Under the pieces are notes generated by a model. That model did no database searches, was not told the origin of the DNA, and saw only the letters and a program-made list of their open reading frames with translations. This document shows positions 8,052 to 15,276 of a DNA stretch of 25,523 nt, piece after piece. Origin of the DNA: a candidate division TA06 bacterium SM23_40 (lineage in GTDB: Bacteria > LJUI01 > SM1-40). Within the stretch, counting starts at the first letter, position 1. Each line of letters starts with the position of its first letter. The stretch covers positions 1 through 25,523 of the forward strand of contig LJUI01000020.1 in assembly GCA_001303705.1 (NCBI GenBank), written 5' to 3'. Both the position numbers and the translations under genes were made by a program.

Positions 8052-9084
8052 CCAGCACATACCTGAGAGAACTCGTGTCTTTTCTATTCCGACGCTGACT
8101 ATGCGGATAGGGCGGTCACTCTTGCCGTTGCTGCTGCTGGGGCTCGCGGTGCACGTCATCCTCCTCCACTTGCCTGAGCTGAGGCACTCGTGGGAGGTCG
8201 TCCGTAATATGGCGCTGTGGGCTGTGGGGCTGGCCGCTCTAGCGCAGATTCTGAGCTACGTGGGCAGTGGTTACCTGTTGCGCACGCTGGTAGCCGTCGT
8301 TGGACAGCGTCTATCGATCGGAGTTGGTGTGCTCGTCACGCTGGCTGCTTCCTTTGTAGGGTTGTTCAGCGGAGGAATGATAGGGAACGCGGCCGCCACT
8401 TACCGCTGGCTGTACAGGCGGGGAGTAAGCAAAGAAGGTGCACTTCTAGCAGGATGGCTACCCTCATTCTTCAACAATGTCGCTCTTGCAGTGGTTGGCG
8501 TCGTCGGCGTGGCGCACATGATCGCCATCCATGAGCTCTCCGGCCTACAGGCCATTGGGTTCGGTTTGACACTCGTGATGCTCGGGGGGGCGCTGGGGAT
8601 CGTTCTCTGGGGTGTTTACCAGCGCCCGAGGTTCACTGCCTTGTTGGCGAATGTCGCCAGGCGCTGGTCCAGGTTTCGTAAGCGCGCCTACCACCCCGCA
8701 GCAACAGAAGCCGCCGCGGGACGGGTGTTCGTGACCTGGGACGTCATGTATCGTGGAGGATGGCGTGGTCCTGCGCTGGGGGCGCTGCTCAATATCGGGT
8801 TCGATGCGTTGACCCTGTACCTGCTCTTCGTGGCCACAGGACACCCTGTCAGCCTGGGTGTGCTGCTTACGGGATACGGCCTGCCGCTTCTCTTGAGCAA
8901 GATCTCCTTTCTCCCGGGAGGCGTCGGCATCGTAGAAGCAACTATGGCGGCCCTGTACAACGGGATGGGGGTGCCGGGCGCCACAACGGTCGTAGTGGTG
9001 CTGGCCTATCGCGCGGTTTCGTTTTGGCTTCCTACATTACTGGGACTCCCGTTGGCGGCCTACTTGCAGCGTACCATGAAATAG
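8038..9084 (+). CDS. Flippase-like integral membrane protein (UPF0104/AglD, MprF N-terminal type)
   Basis: The 348-residue polytopic protein has about 8 hydrophobic segments. The family signatures are 'TLAASFVGLFSGGMIGNAAATYRWLYRRGVSKEGAL' and 'LSKISFLPGGVGIVEATMAALY', matching the lysylphosphatidylglycerol synthetase/UPF0104 transmembrane family (AglD2, MprF flippase domain). Members are thought to flip lipids or lipid-linked sugars; substrate here is unknown. There is no C-terminal MprF synthase domain. ATG 8038 lies inside the end of the ATPase gene (overlap 8038-8051 in another frame), so translation is probably coupled and the two genes form an operon. Confidence 0.85.
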   Translation: MSITDQHIPERTRVFSIPTLTMRIGRSLLPLLLLGLAVHVILLHLPELRHSWEVVRNMALWAVGLAALAQILSYVGSGYLLRTLVAVVGQRLSIGVGVLVTLAASFVGLFSGGMIGNAAATYRWLYRRGVSKEGALLAGWLPSFFNNVALAVVGVVGVAHMIAIHELSGLQAIGFGLTLVMLGGALGIVLWGVYQRPRFTALLANVARRWSRFRKRAYHPAATEAAAGRVFVTWDVMYRGGWRGPALGALLNIGFDALTLYLLFVATGHPVSLGVLLTGYGLPLLLSKISFLPGGVGIVEATMAALYNGMGVPGATTVVVVLAYRAVSFWLPTLLGLPLAAYLQRTMK

Positions 9085-9153
9085 ACTGGCATCATTGAGA
9101 CGCGCACGCTCGCGCCAGCACCGGACGCGGGCTGGGCGCGACTCGTTCTGCAG

Positions 9154-9384
9154 ATGGACATCTCGATGCACACAAGATGTCTTGCACTACAGGATGCTGA
9201 ACTCGCGGGCGTGAGCTTCCTCGAGGAACTCTGCGCCGTGGATCAGCGGTATGCGCTGCTCGAGCGGGAAAACAAGGATGGCAGCCGGTTCGTCGACGCG
9301 GGGTACCCGAGGGTTGATTCGGGGAGGATCTGCGACATTCTCGCGGGGGATGACAGCCCTTCGTACGGGGAACTGGTGGGGTAG
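9154..9384 (+). CDS. Small hypothetical protein (76 aa), possible fragment
   Basis: This frame sits in the 363-base gap between the flippase-like gene and the SIMPL gene. The predicted product (…ELAGVSFLEELCAVDQRYALLERENKDGS…) uses GC-ending codons like its neighbours and has no stop for 76 codons, which suggests real or recently real coding. No Shine-Dalgarno precedes the ATG and I recognise no family. It could be a genuine small protein or the 3' remainder of a larger gene. An antisense frame also spans this stretch, but its composition looks like a shadow. Confidence 0.35.
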   Translation: MDISMHTRCLALQDAELAGVSFLEELCAVDQRYALLERENKDGSRFVDAGYPRVDSGRICDILAGDDSPSYGELVG

Positions 9385-9447
9385 CGATATTCGGATGTCT
9401 CTGGTGAATTGGACCGCGACCGTTGTACAACTTCTGGAGGTTCCAAG

Positions 9448-10176
9448 ATGAGAACAGGAGTGGAGACATGGAGTGCCGTCATACTCGGGATCGGCGTCGC
9501 GTTGGGCGGATTCTTCATTGGAACTGGATTCTACAGGGGGAGGGCGACAGATCGCATAGTCACGGTGAAAGGAATCTCGGAGCGCGATGTGGAGGCTGAT
9601 GTCGCGCTGTGGCCTCTTCGTTTCGTGGCGACGCACGACAATCTACGCGAAGCGCAGTCCCAGATCAAGCGGAGCCACGACGACGTCATGAGATTCCTCG
9701 AAAGTCATGGCATCGCCCCGGAGGAGGCCGAAGTACAGCAATTGGAGGTGACGGACGTCCTGACGAATCCCTATAGAACGGGGCCGACGCTCAGTCGCTA
9801 CATCATCGAGCAGACGATAATGGTCCGGACAAGCGATCCGGCTAAGATCTCGAATGCGAGTCAGGCAGTTGGAGAGCTCGTCGACGCCGGTGTCATCCTC
9901 TCTTCGGGGGTAATGGGACGGAGTGGCCCAACATACCTGTTCACCAATCTGAGCGATTTGAAGCCGGAGATGATCGCAGAGGCGACCGCCCAAGCCCGTC
10001 GGGCTGCCGAGCAGTTTGCTCAGGATTCAGGCAGTCGGATAGGGAAGATCCGTCGAGCCAACCAGGGTGTATTCGTGATATTGGCCAGAGATCGGGCTCC
10101 CGGAATCAGTGAGGAGAGTCAGCTGCATAAGACGGTGAGGGTGGTCTCGACAGTCGAGTACTACCTGAAGGATTGA
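9448..10176 (+). CDS. SIMPL-domain (DUF541, YggE-like) protein
   Basis: ATG 9448 has GGAGG (9436-9440) 7 bases upstream, so the longer frame from 9409 is not used. The 242-residue product has one N-terminal membrane anchor or uncleaved signal (about residues 8-28, WSAVILGIGVALGGFFIGTGFY). A periplasmic SIMPL domain follows, opening with 'RIVTVKGISERDVEADVALWPLRF' and including the 'QSQIKRSHDDVMRFLESHGI' helix and 'AEVQQLEVTD'. It closes with 'VRVVSTVEYYLKD'. E. coli YggE of this family is linked to reduced oxidative stress, but the biochemical function is unknown. A 108-base gap separates it from the MFS gene. Confidence 0.88.
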   Translation: MRTGVETWSAVILGIGVALGGFFIGTGFYRGRATDRIVTVKGISERDVEADVALWPLRFVATHDNLREAQSQIKRSHDDVMRFLESHGIAPEEAEVQQLEVTDVLTNPYRTGPTLSRYIIEQTIMVRTSDPAKISNASQAVGELVDAGVILSSGVMGRSGPTYLFTNLSDLKPEMIAEATAQARRAAEQFAQDSGSRIGKIRRANQGVFVILARDRAPGISEESQLHKTVRVVSTVEYYLKD

Positions 10177-10284
10177 TGTGGGGTCGCTCTCGCCCGGGGC
10201 TCTCATGCGGCGGGCGGGTTGTGGGCGTCCCCGGGGGCGTCGTCGGTACGAGAAGGTGTGGCATTTGGAAAACGGGGAGCTCCG

Positions 10285-11628
10285 ATGAGCAGGGGAACCG
10301 GTGCATCTCGCCGTCATGAGCCGTCAGGGCTCACCAATATCTTTCGTTCACTTCGGTATCGTAACTACCGCCTCTTCTTCTTCGGGCAGAGCGTCTCGTT
10401 GATCGGAACGTGGATGCAGCGGATCGCACTGCCGTGGCTCGTCTATCGTCATACCGGTTCGCCGTTCTTGCTGGGCGTGGTCGGTTTTGCCGGCCAGACT
10501 CCCACCTTCCTGCTGGCGCCTCTTGCCGGGTTGCTCACGGACCGATTGAATCGCCATAGGATTCTCATCGCGACGCAGGTACTGGCAATGATACAGGCAT
10601 CGACCCTGGCGGTCCTCTTTTTCCTCGGGGCGATTCAGGTATGGCATATCATCCTGTTGGGCGTATTCCTCGGCATGATCAATGCTTTTGATATGCCGGC
10701 CCGCCAGGCATTCGTCATAGAGATGGTTGAGAATCGAAAGGATCTCGGGAATGCCATTGCTCTGAACTCCTCAATGGTTAACAGCGCACGGTTGATCGGA
10801 CCTTCGCTGGCGGGCGTTCTGATCGCCGCCACGAACGAGGGCACCTGCTTCCTTCTGAATAGCGTGAGCTACATATTCGTCATTGTGTCGCTGTTGATGA
10901 TGAAGGTTGCTTCGAGAAGGGTCGAGAGCCGAAAGACGCAGGTCCTCAAGGGGTTGAAGGAAGGATTCTCCTATGCGTTTGGGTTCGTACCGGTGCGATC
11001 CGTCATCCTGTTGCTCGCATTGGTGAGTCTGACGGGAATGCCGTATCTGGTGCTCATGCCCGTCTTCGCCAGGGAGATACTCCACGGGGGCTCGCACACG
11101 TTCGGATTCCTCATAGGTGCTTCGGGTATCGGGGCTCTGACGGGCGCTCTCTATCTTGCATCGAGGAAGGATGTCTTGTTGGTGGGCAGAATAATTCCCC
11201 TGTCGGCCGCGATCTTCGGCTCCGGGCTCATTGCGTTCTCGTTGTCACGATTCTTCCCGCTTTCCCTCGCCCTGATGTTCGTCACCGGCCTCGGAATGAT
11301 AACGCAGATGGCTTCCAGCAACACAGTCTTGCAGACCATTGTCGATGATGACAAGCGGGGTCGGGTGATGAGTTTCTATGCGATGGCCTTCTTCGGCACG
11401 GCGCCGCTCGGTAGCTTGCTGGCGGGGGGATTGGCGGAGAGAATCGGCGCGTCTGCCACGTTGATCGTAGGCGGGATCGCGTGCCTCGCCGGCGCGGCTG
11501 TCTTCGCAACCAGACTTCCCCGTTTGAGAGAAGTGGCTCGCCCGGCCTATGTACGATTGGGTATCATTCAGGAGGTATCCTCAGGGATCCAGACTGCGAC
11601 AGAACTGAGCGTTCCGCCAGAACGATAG
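10285..11628 (+). CDS. MFS transporter, MFS_3/EntS-like exporter
   Basis: The ATG at 10285 follows GGGGAG (10274-10279). The 447-residue product is a major facilitator protein with about 11-12 transmembrane segments. The opening 'RSLRYRNYRLFFFGQSVSLIGTWMQRIALPWLVY' and the following 'PLAGLLTDRLNRHRILI' (the MFS loop 2-3 motif) are characteristic of the MFS_3/enterobactin-exporter (EntS)-like group. 'NAFDMPARQAFVIEMV', 'NSARLIGPSLAGVLI' and 'DDDKRGRVMSFYAMAFFGTAPLGSLLAGGLAERIG' are also typical. These proteins usually export siderophores or drugs by proton antiport. No siderophore genes are nearby, so the substrate is unknown. Confidence 0.9.
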   Translation: MSRGTGASRRHEPSGLTNIFRSLRYRNYRLFFFGQSVSLIGTWMQRIALPWLVYRHTGSPFLLGVVGFAGQTPTFLLAPLAGLLTDRLNRHRILIATQVLAMIQASTLAVLFFLGAIQVWHIILLGVFLGMINAFDMPARQAFVIEMVENRKDLGNAIALNSSMVNSARLIGPSLAGVLIAATNEGTCFLLNSVSYIFVIVSLLMMKVASRRVESRKTQVLKGLKEGFSYAFGFVPVRSVILLLALVSLTGMPYLVLMPVFAREILHGGSHTFGFLIGASGIGALTGALYLASRKDVLLVGRIIPLSAAIFGSGLIAFSLSRFFPLSLALMFVTGLGMITQMASSNTVLQTIVDDDKRGRVMSFYAMAFFGTAPLGSLLAGGLAERIGASATLIVGGIACLAGAAVFATRLPRLREVARPAYVRLGIIQEVSSGIQTATELSVPPER

Positions 11629-12034
11629 ACAGCAGGTATCGGTTTCCCTCGAGGGGGTGGGGTCTCACTGGTTGCCGGGCGATGGCCTGGAGGAGAGCGG
11701 CCGAGCCACTCCCTTACTTGCGGTCTTCCCAGATATCGTCGATCCTGGATTCAGCGGCGTCGCCGCGGCGAAATGGTAGGTAGAGACATGTGTCGATGTA
11801 CTGAGCCGCGAAGCGGCGATTGCGACTGCGACATTCGAGCTTGCGCTGGTTCTCCAGAATGAAGAGAGAGGGCGCAGCCCGCGGGGACGTATACGGCCGG
11901 CTACGCGTCGCGCCGTGGTACGTCGCCTGCGAGACGGGGGGCTCTTCTGGCGCACTTCTGCCGTCCTACCACTCGCTGGAGCGGGGTGGAGGCACTGGCC
12001 GATACGAAATGCTGACGACGACAAGGAGGGGGAG
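11629..12034. other. 406-base region without a supported gene
   Basis: No plus-strand gene is convincing here. On the minus strand one frame ending at TAA 11714-11716 reads back through plausible protein (…RRFAAQYIDTCLYLP…RIDDIWEDRK) for about 60 residues without a clear start. This could be a gene relic or chance. The 3' end of the region carries the Shine-Dalgarno AGGAGG (12024-12029) of the next gene. Confidence 0.35.
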
Positions 12035-12549
12035 ATGATAAGTCCCGAGGAAGCAAAGGACTTGACCGCTTACTGCGGGGCGTACTGCGGGGAATGTGCC
12101 ATATACGGGGGCAGAATAATCGTACAGGTCGCGACGCAACTCAAAGCGCTGATAGAGGCTGCTGACTACCTTGAGTGGGTTCCGAAATTCGGTGGCATCG
12201 ATTTCGAGTTCGCAGAATTCTACAGGGGGTTGCCTTACTTCACGGAGAGCACGAGCGGATGCTACTGCCAGGAGCCCTGCAGAGAAGGCGGAGGAGCACC
12301 GTGCAAGGTTCGGCCGTGTGCCAAGGAGAGAGGAGTCGAGATCTGCTATGCATGTCGGGTTTTCCCTGTGAACATTTCTCATGGATTCTGGAAAAGAATC
12401 CTCGTAAGCGAGAGGATTATCAGAGATTCAAGAGACTCGGGTTGGAAGAATGGACAAGATTCCATGAGGAGAGAGCCGAGAGAGGATATGCTCACGGTAC
12501 AGGCAAGTACTACGTCCGGCCAAAGACTGATGAGACTATCGGGTGCTGA
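12035..12549 (+). pseudogene. DUF3795 Cys-rich protein with a -1 frameshift at 12361-12367
   Basis: AGGAGG (12024-12029) precedes ATG 12035. The first 111 codons encode a DUF3795-type protein: CGAYCGECAIYGG near the start, then GCYCQEPCREGGGAPCKVRPCAKERGVEICYACRVFP. The family then continues CExF…R…IKxxGLEEW. That continuation is present only in the -1 frame (CEHFSWILEKNPRKREDYQ, then GLEEWTRFHEERAERGYAHG), which ends at 12549 for a 171-residue joined product. The 0 frame instead runs unrelated residues to 12565. The break lies exactly on T TTC CCT (12361-12367), an X XXY YYZ slippery heptamer. A stem-loop (GGATTC 12383-12388 / GAATCC 12396-12401) begins 15 bases later. A lost base (mutation or sequencing error) or programmed -1 frameshifting are both possible. 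Function of DUF3795 is unknown; the cysteines suggest metal binding. Confidence 0.8.
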
Positions 12550-12595
12550 GACCATCAGATGTTGAGACTATCGGATGTCGAGACTATCGGATATT
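12532..12595. repeat. Four tandem 16-bp repeats at the end of the DUF3795 gene
   Basis: Four consecutive units start with GAGACTATC or GAGACCATC at 12532, 12548, 12564 and 12580; they differ at a few positions. The first unit contains the last codons of the DUF3795 reading frame (ETIGC), and its stop TGA 12547-12549 spans the first unit boundary. The gene tail has therefore been created or extended by the repeat. Confidence 0.9.
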
Positions 12596-12918
12596 GAGAA
12601 ATCCGTCCGTGCTCCCGATCACAGGCCCCTACCCCGTCGCGAAACCCGCAAGCGATGCGATGGATTGGGACGCCGTTCAGCGCCGGAGAGGAACCAGCGG
12701 AACGGAGAGTCGGTGTCCGACGCGCGCCGCCATTGCCTACCTCAACCGGCGAGCCTCGGGAGAGGCGGCGTGCCGCGAAGCTATCGGCGACCTGCGCTCG
12801 CTGAAGAGAAGCTATCTCAGTCTCCTGGCTGTCCACGTGATAAATAGCGAGGGGGATCCTTTCGTGGCGAGCATCGGTCTCGAGGAGCTCGAGCTATTTC
12901 CGTTCCGGCGCGAGGATA
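12596..12918. other. 323-base region without a supported gene
   Basis: A 132-codon open frame (12543-12941) crosses this stretch. Its N-terminus is made of the 16-bp repeat, and the rest has no recognisable family or ribosome-binding site. A short segment (about 12736-12880) could be remains of the 5' half of the acetyltransferase relic that follows, but I cannot show this. Confidence 0.4.
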
Positions 12919-13103
12919 ATGATCTCTGTCCGGGCGGATGAAGGTGCGCTCTTTCGCAAGCTGAGCGATATCCTGCCCGAGCATCAGGGTCCCGGGGGAT
13001 CGGGACCTTCCTGATCCGGCAGGTCATGGGTCGGGCCCGGGACCGGGGAGTTCCGACACGCCTCCAAGTACTGAGGGTGAATGCGGCCCGGAGCTCGGGC
13101 TGA
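12919..13103 (+). pseudogene. GNAT acetyltransferase relic, split over two frames
   Basis: In the frame starting at ATG 12919 the sequence reads DEGALFRKLSDILPEHQGPG. From 12996, in the next frame, it reads GIGTFLIRQVMGRARDRG followed by VPTRLQVLRVN-AARSSG to a TGA at 13101-13103. Joined, this is the signature of GCN5-related N-acetyltransferases: the acetyl-CoA loop 'LPEHQGRGIGTxLI' and the following 'a…G.p.rLqVLkvN..A' strand. The conserved Arg of QGRG is Pro here and one base is out of register at the same point. The N-terminal half of a normal gene of about 150 codons is missing or unrecognisable. The broken point is also the centre of a strong hairpin (12983-13015). Confidence 0.7.
12983..13015. 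other. Extended hairpin inside the GNAT relic
   Basis: GGTCCCG (12988-12994) and CGGGACC (13001-13007) are perfect complements around a 6-base loop. The flanks ATCAGG (12983-12988) and CCTGAT (13010-13015) extend the stem with a small bulge. There is no T-run, so it is not a normal terminator. It coincides with the frameshift in the relic, so the hairpin may have promoted the mutation or arisen from it. Confidence 0.5.
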
Positions 13104-13136
13104 TCGTCGGTTGCCGGGCGTAGAAAGGAATGCGGT

Positions 13137-13505
13137 ATGGCAGAATCAGCATTCGCGGAACTCAAGCGACGTACTCTCGTGAAATCACTGCTCTGGCGTG
13201 TCATCGGGATTGTGTGGACGTGGGTGGGAGCGTATTGCATCATTATGATCGTCCCGCCCACCTCGAGGAATGCTCCGATCATAGCGACCCTGATTGTGAT
13301 CTATCACCATTCGACGCGAACGATTATGTACTACTTCTACGAAAGAATCTGGGCCGCAATCTCCTGGGGTAAATACGATCTCAGGGAGGGCTCATATCGT
13401 CCCATGTCCAGGAGTGACCTGCTGATCTGGACATTCAGCACCCTCGCTGCGGTGGGATTTATCGTCTTCCTGGTTCTGTTCGTGGCACCACTCGTGACGA
13501 GATGA
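13137..13505 (+). CDS. DUF2061 membrane protein
   Basis: AAAGGA (13124-13129) lies 7 bases before the ATG. The 122-residue protein carries the DUF2061 pattern 'KRRTLVKSLLWRVIGIVWTWVGAYCI', then 'RTIMYYFYERIWAAISWGKYD', with hydrophobic segments at about 20-38, 45-60 and 97-118. DUF2061 proteins are small predicted membrane proteins of unknown function; the conserved 'YYxHER.W..i.WG' is here YYFYERIWAAISWG. It is intact although flanked on both sides by decayed genes. Confidence 0.88.
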   Translation: MAESAFAELKRRTLVKSLLWRVIGIVWTWVGAYCIIMIVPPTSRNAPIIATLIVIYHHSTRTIMYYFYERIWAAISWGKYDLREGSYRPMSRSDLLIWTFSTLAAVGFIVFLVLFVAPLVTR

Positions 13506-13672
13506 TAGACTCCCCCGGTGCTCACTCCGGCGCGTCGTCCGCGGCTCGCGGTTTCCAGCCGTCAGTGGATAGTGATCCGTCGAAGTCAGTCAGAATCGGT
13601 GTCCGCGTAGGCCAGCGGCGGGTCGGCTTGAATGTTCGGGTACAGACGCTCTGGAGTATGGGGATGGAGACG

Positions 13673-13984
13673 ATGATGGATTTCTCAGGAAGCATGTCCT
13701 CGTCACCGTCGGCTCGCGCGGGGTCGGCTGCGGCATCACTGAGGCGTTCGGCAACGAGGGAGCGCGGGTGGGCATCTGGTTGAGGACGAACGAAAGGGCA
13801 GGGCGGAACGTGCTGAGCTCTCTGCCGGGCAGCCCTCATCTCATCATGCAGGCAGACGTCGCGCAGCTGGAGTCGTCGCGCGGCCGGAGTCGTCGCGCCG
13901 GGCTTGGTGGAGGCGGACCTGTCCGCCCCCCTGCGTGAGGGGCCGGAAGGTGATGAGATCAGGAGGCAGACTCCCCCGGGGCGC
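13673..13984 (+). pseudogene. Short-chain dehydrogenase (SDR) relic with frameshift and internal deletion
   Basis: From ATG 13673/13676 the sequence reads MMDFSG in one frame, then after 13690 shifts by one base. It continues KHVLVTVGSRGVGCGITEAF…GARVGIWLRTNE…LIMQADVA, the Rossmann N-terminus of a FabG-like SDR (normal motif TGxxxGxG; here TVGSRGVG). Restoring one A at 13690 joins the two. At about 13870 the frame returns to the first one and reads GVVAPGLVEADLSAPLREG, then IRRQTPPGR, which is the conserved C-terminal 'N-x-V-x-P-G-x-v-x-T-x-l…PLGR' of the same family. About 100-120 residues, including the catalytic Ser and YxxxK, are absent. The junction carries a 12-bp direct repeat GGAGTCGTCGCG (13869-13880 and 13886-13897), as expected for deletion by short-homology slippage. 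Confidence 0.75.
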
Positions 13985-14335
13985 GCTCCTGCCGGCCTCG
14001 CGCTCTTCGCCCCGGCGCCAGTTGCGACTGCGACCGGGTTTGCGATCGGTCTGCTGCTCGGGGAGCGTCTTACGAGCCGAGGGGGGAGCGTGTTCCTCGA
14101 GGCGTGGGCGTGGTCTCTCGCCAGCTGCGCCTTCGGGGCGATCGTGGGCTTCGGGTTCGGCCCGATGCTGATCGTCTTCGGCATGTTCGTCTTCGGTACG
14201 GTGGCTGTGCCGCTACGGGAGGTGAGGCATCGCACGCGGAGAGCGCCGCCCCGCCGACTCGTGTTCTCGATGCTGTGCCGGGCGGCTGCTGCGCAACCTC
14301 AGTGTAGGCCTTGCCGGTGGTACGGTAGGGAGTAG
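13904..14335 (+). CDS. Open frame joining the SDR C-terminal relic to a hydrophobic segment
   Basis: The frame beginning at TTG 13904 starts with the SDR remnant (VEADLSAPLREG) and runs on into GLALFAPAPVATATGFAIGLLLG and SLASCAFGAIVGFGFGPMLIVFGMFVFGTVAVPL, two or three likely membrane helices, followed by a basic tail. The first hydrophobic run may still be SDR (compare GLALFLAS…TG), whereas the second looks like a separate small membrane protein. There is no ribosome-binding site for TTG 13904. I regard it as a doubtful product, perhaps a chance fusion of two relics. Confidence 0.25.
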   Translation: MVEADLSAPLREGPEGDEIRRQTPPGRAPAGLALFAPAPVATATGFAIGLLLGERLTSRGGSVFLEAWAWSLASCAFGAIVGFGFGPMLIVFGMFVFGTVAVPLREVRHRTRRAPPRRLVFSMLCRAAAAQPQCRPCRWYGRE

Positions 14336-14338
14336 CAG

Positions 14339-14470
14339 ATGGGACAATCACTTCACTCCCACGGACGTGAGCCTCGGTTTGAGCTGATGGTTGGTGAAGA
14401 GGAGTGGATACGGGTTCCGGTTCAGCAGATCTCGCTCACGCTCCAAAGCTGGATTCTGCCGTCGGGCTGA
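14339..14470 (+). CDS. Short open frame, 43 aa, hypothetical
   Basis: ATG 14339 follows GGGAG (about 14328-14332). The product MGQSLHSHGREPRFELMVGE continues with EEWIRVPVQQISLTLQSWIL to a TGA at 14468-14470. Its composition (few Arg/Pro/Ala shadow-type residues) looks like real protein, but I recognise no family. It may be the 5' fragment of a truncated gene, consistent with the decayed surroundings. Confidence 0.35.
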   Translation: MGQSLHSHGREPRFELMVGEEEWIRVPVQQISLTLQSWILPSG

Positions 14471-14526
14471 CGAGACTCAAGGCATGTGATCACTCCACCT
14501 GAGTGAACAGGCCGATTAGGAGGGGG

Positions 14527-15015
14527 ATGGGCACCGTGAATGATTTGATCAGGGTTATGGGCGAGCTCGAGCGCATCCGTTCAGCGACTCTCGACACGCT
14601 GGAGACGCTGACACAGGAACGGCTCGACTGGCGGCCGCCCGCTCTGGATGGCAGGGAAGAGTGGTCTCTCGGTGAGGTATTCATGCACCTCGCCATTGAT
14701 GAGATCTACTTGCGCGAGCTGATCGCGCGCCCCTTGCTGGAGGGGATAAGCCCTCCGGAAGGTGTGCGGTTCATCCCGCCGCCACCTCCGTACGGAACGG
14801 CCAAAGATGTCATCTGGTTCTGGTTCGAGCGCGCCCGCAGAGAGACGCGCCGTCTCTTCGAGGATTTGCCCGAGGGGGCGAACCTCGAACTTACCCATGA
14901 AGGCGGCCTGGAGCCGATGAACGGCCTCGAGTGGTTCGAGGGATACGCCTCTCACGAGGCGTTTCACCACAGGCAGATCGGAAGGCTGATCGCAGCGCAT
15001 TCCAGGGCGGAGTGA
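14527..15015 (+). CDS. DinB-family protein
   Basis: The protein is a four-helix-bundle DinB/YfiT-type protein of 162 residues. Helix one is ELERIRSATLDTLETLTQERLDWRP, followed by 'EWSLGEVFMHLAIDEIYLRELI'. The C-terminal 'YASHEAFHHRQIGRLI' supplies the HxxxHxxQ-like metal ligands, with the first His in FMHLA. Members bind a divalent metal and many act as thiol- or substrate-transferases; function here is unknown. AGGAGG (14518-14523) stands close before ATG 14527; GTG 14536 is an alternative with better spacing. It appears to be a single-gene unit. Confidence 0.85.
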   Translation: MGTVNDLIRVMGELERIRSATLDTLETLTQERLDWRPPALDGREEWSLGEVFMHLAIDEIYLRELIARPLLEGISPPEGVRFIPPPPPYGTAKDVIWFWFERARRETRRLFEDLPEGANLELTHEGGLEPMNGLEWFEGYASHEAFHHRQIGRLIAAHSRAE

Positions 15016-15174
15016 GGAGAGGACGGGGGACGGCAGCATTCTCGAAGACTGATGACTGGAGGGAGACACGCGGGCGGAGGCGGGCTGAGTGGGCTGTCGG
15101 CTACTCCCCTCAGGAGCAAACCGGCACAGTGTTCCTTCCGCGGAGGCGATTGGGATGTTGAGGTCGTGGCCTCA

Positions 15175-15203
15175 TTGACAGGGGATGGGCTTCGTGATAC
15201 TAT
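15175..15203 (+). promoter_or_regulatory. Sigma70-type promoter for the secreted propeller protein
   Basis: TTGACA (15175-15180), a 17-base spacer and TACTAT (15198-15203) form a near-consensus promoter about 75 bases before the ATG at 15277. The predicted start of transcription is near 15210, giving a leader of roughly 65 bases. This is the best promoter I see in the window. Confidence 0.75.
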
Positions 15204-15276
15204 GATATGACCCCGGGCGCGGCGATCACGAGGGTCATTCTTTTTTCGGCGAATCACCAAGGACAGGGGTACGAGC

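Noticed and set aside
12543-12941. 132-codon plus-strand ORF
   Set aside because: It starts within the 16-bp repeat, has no ribosome-binding site or recognisable domain, and overlaps the start of the GNAT relic in a different frame.
12988-13007. Intrinsic terminator
   Set aside because: The hairpin is strong but there is no T-run after it, and it lies inside the GNAT relic.
13522-14235. 237-codon open frame on the minus strand
   Set aside because: It is antisense to the SDR relic, is Arg/Pro/Ser-rich and has no ribosome-binding site or family motif.
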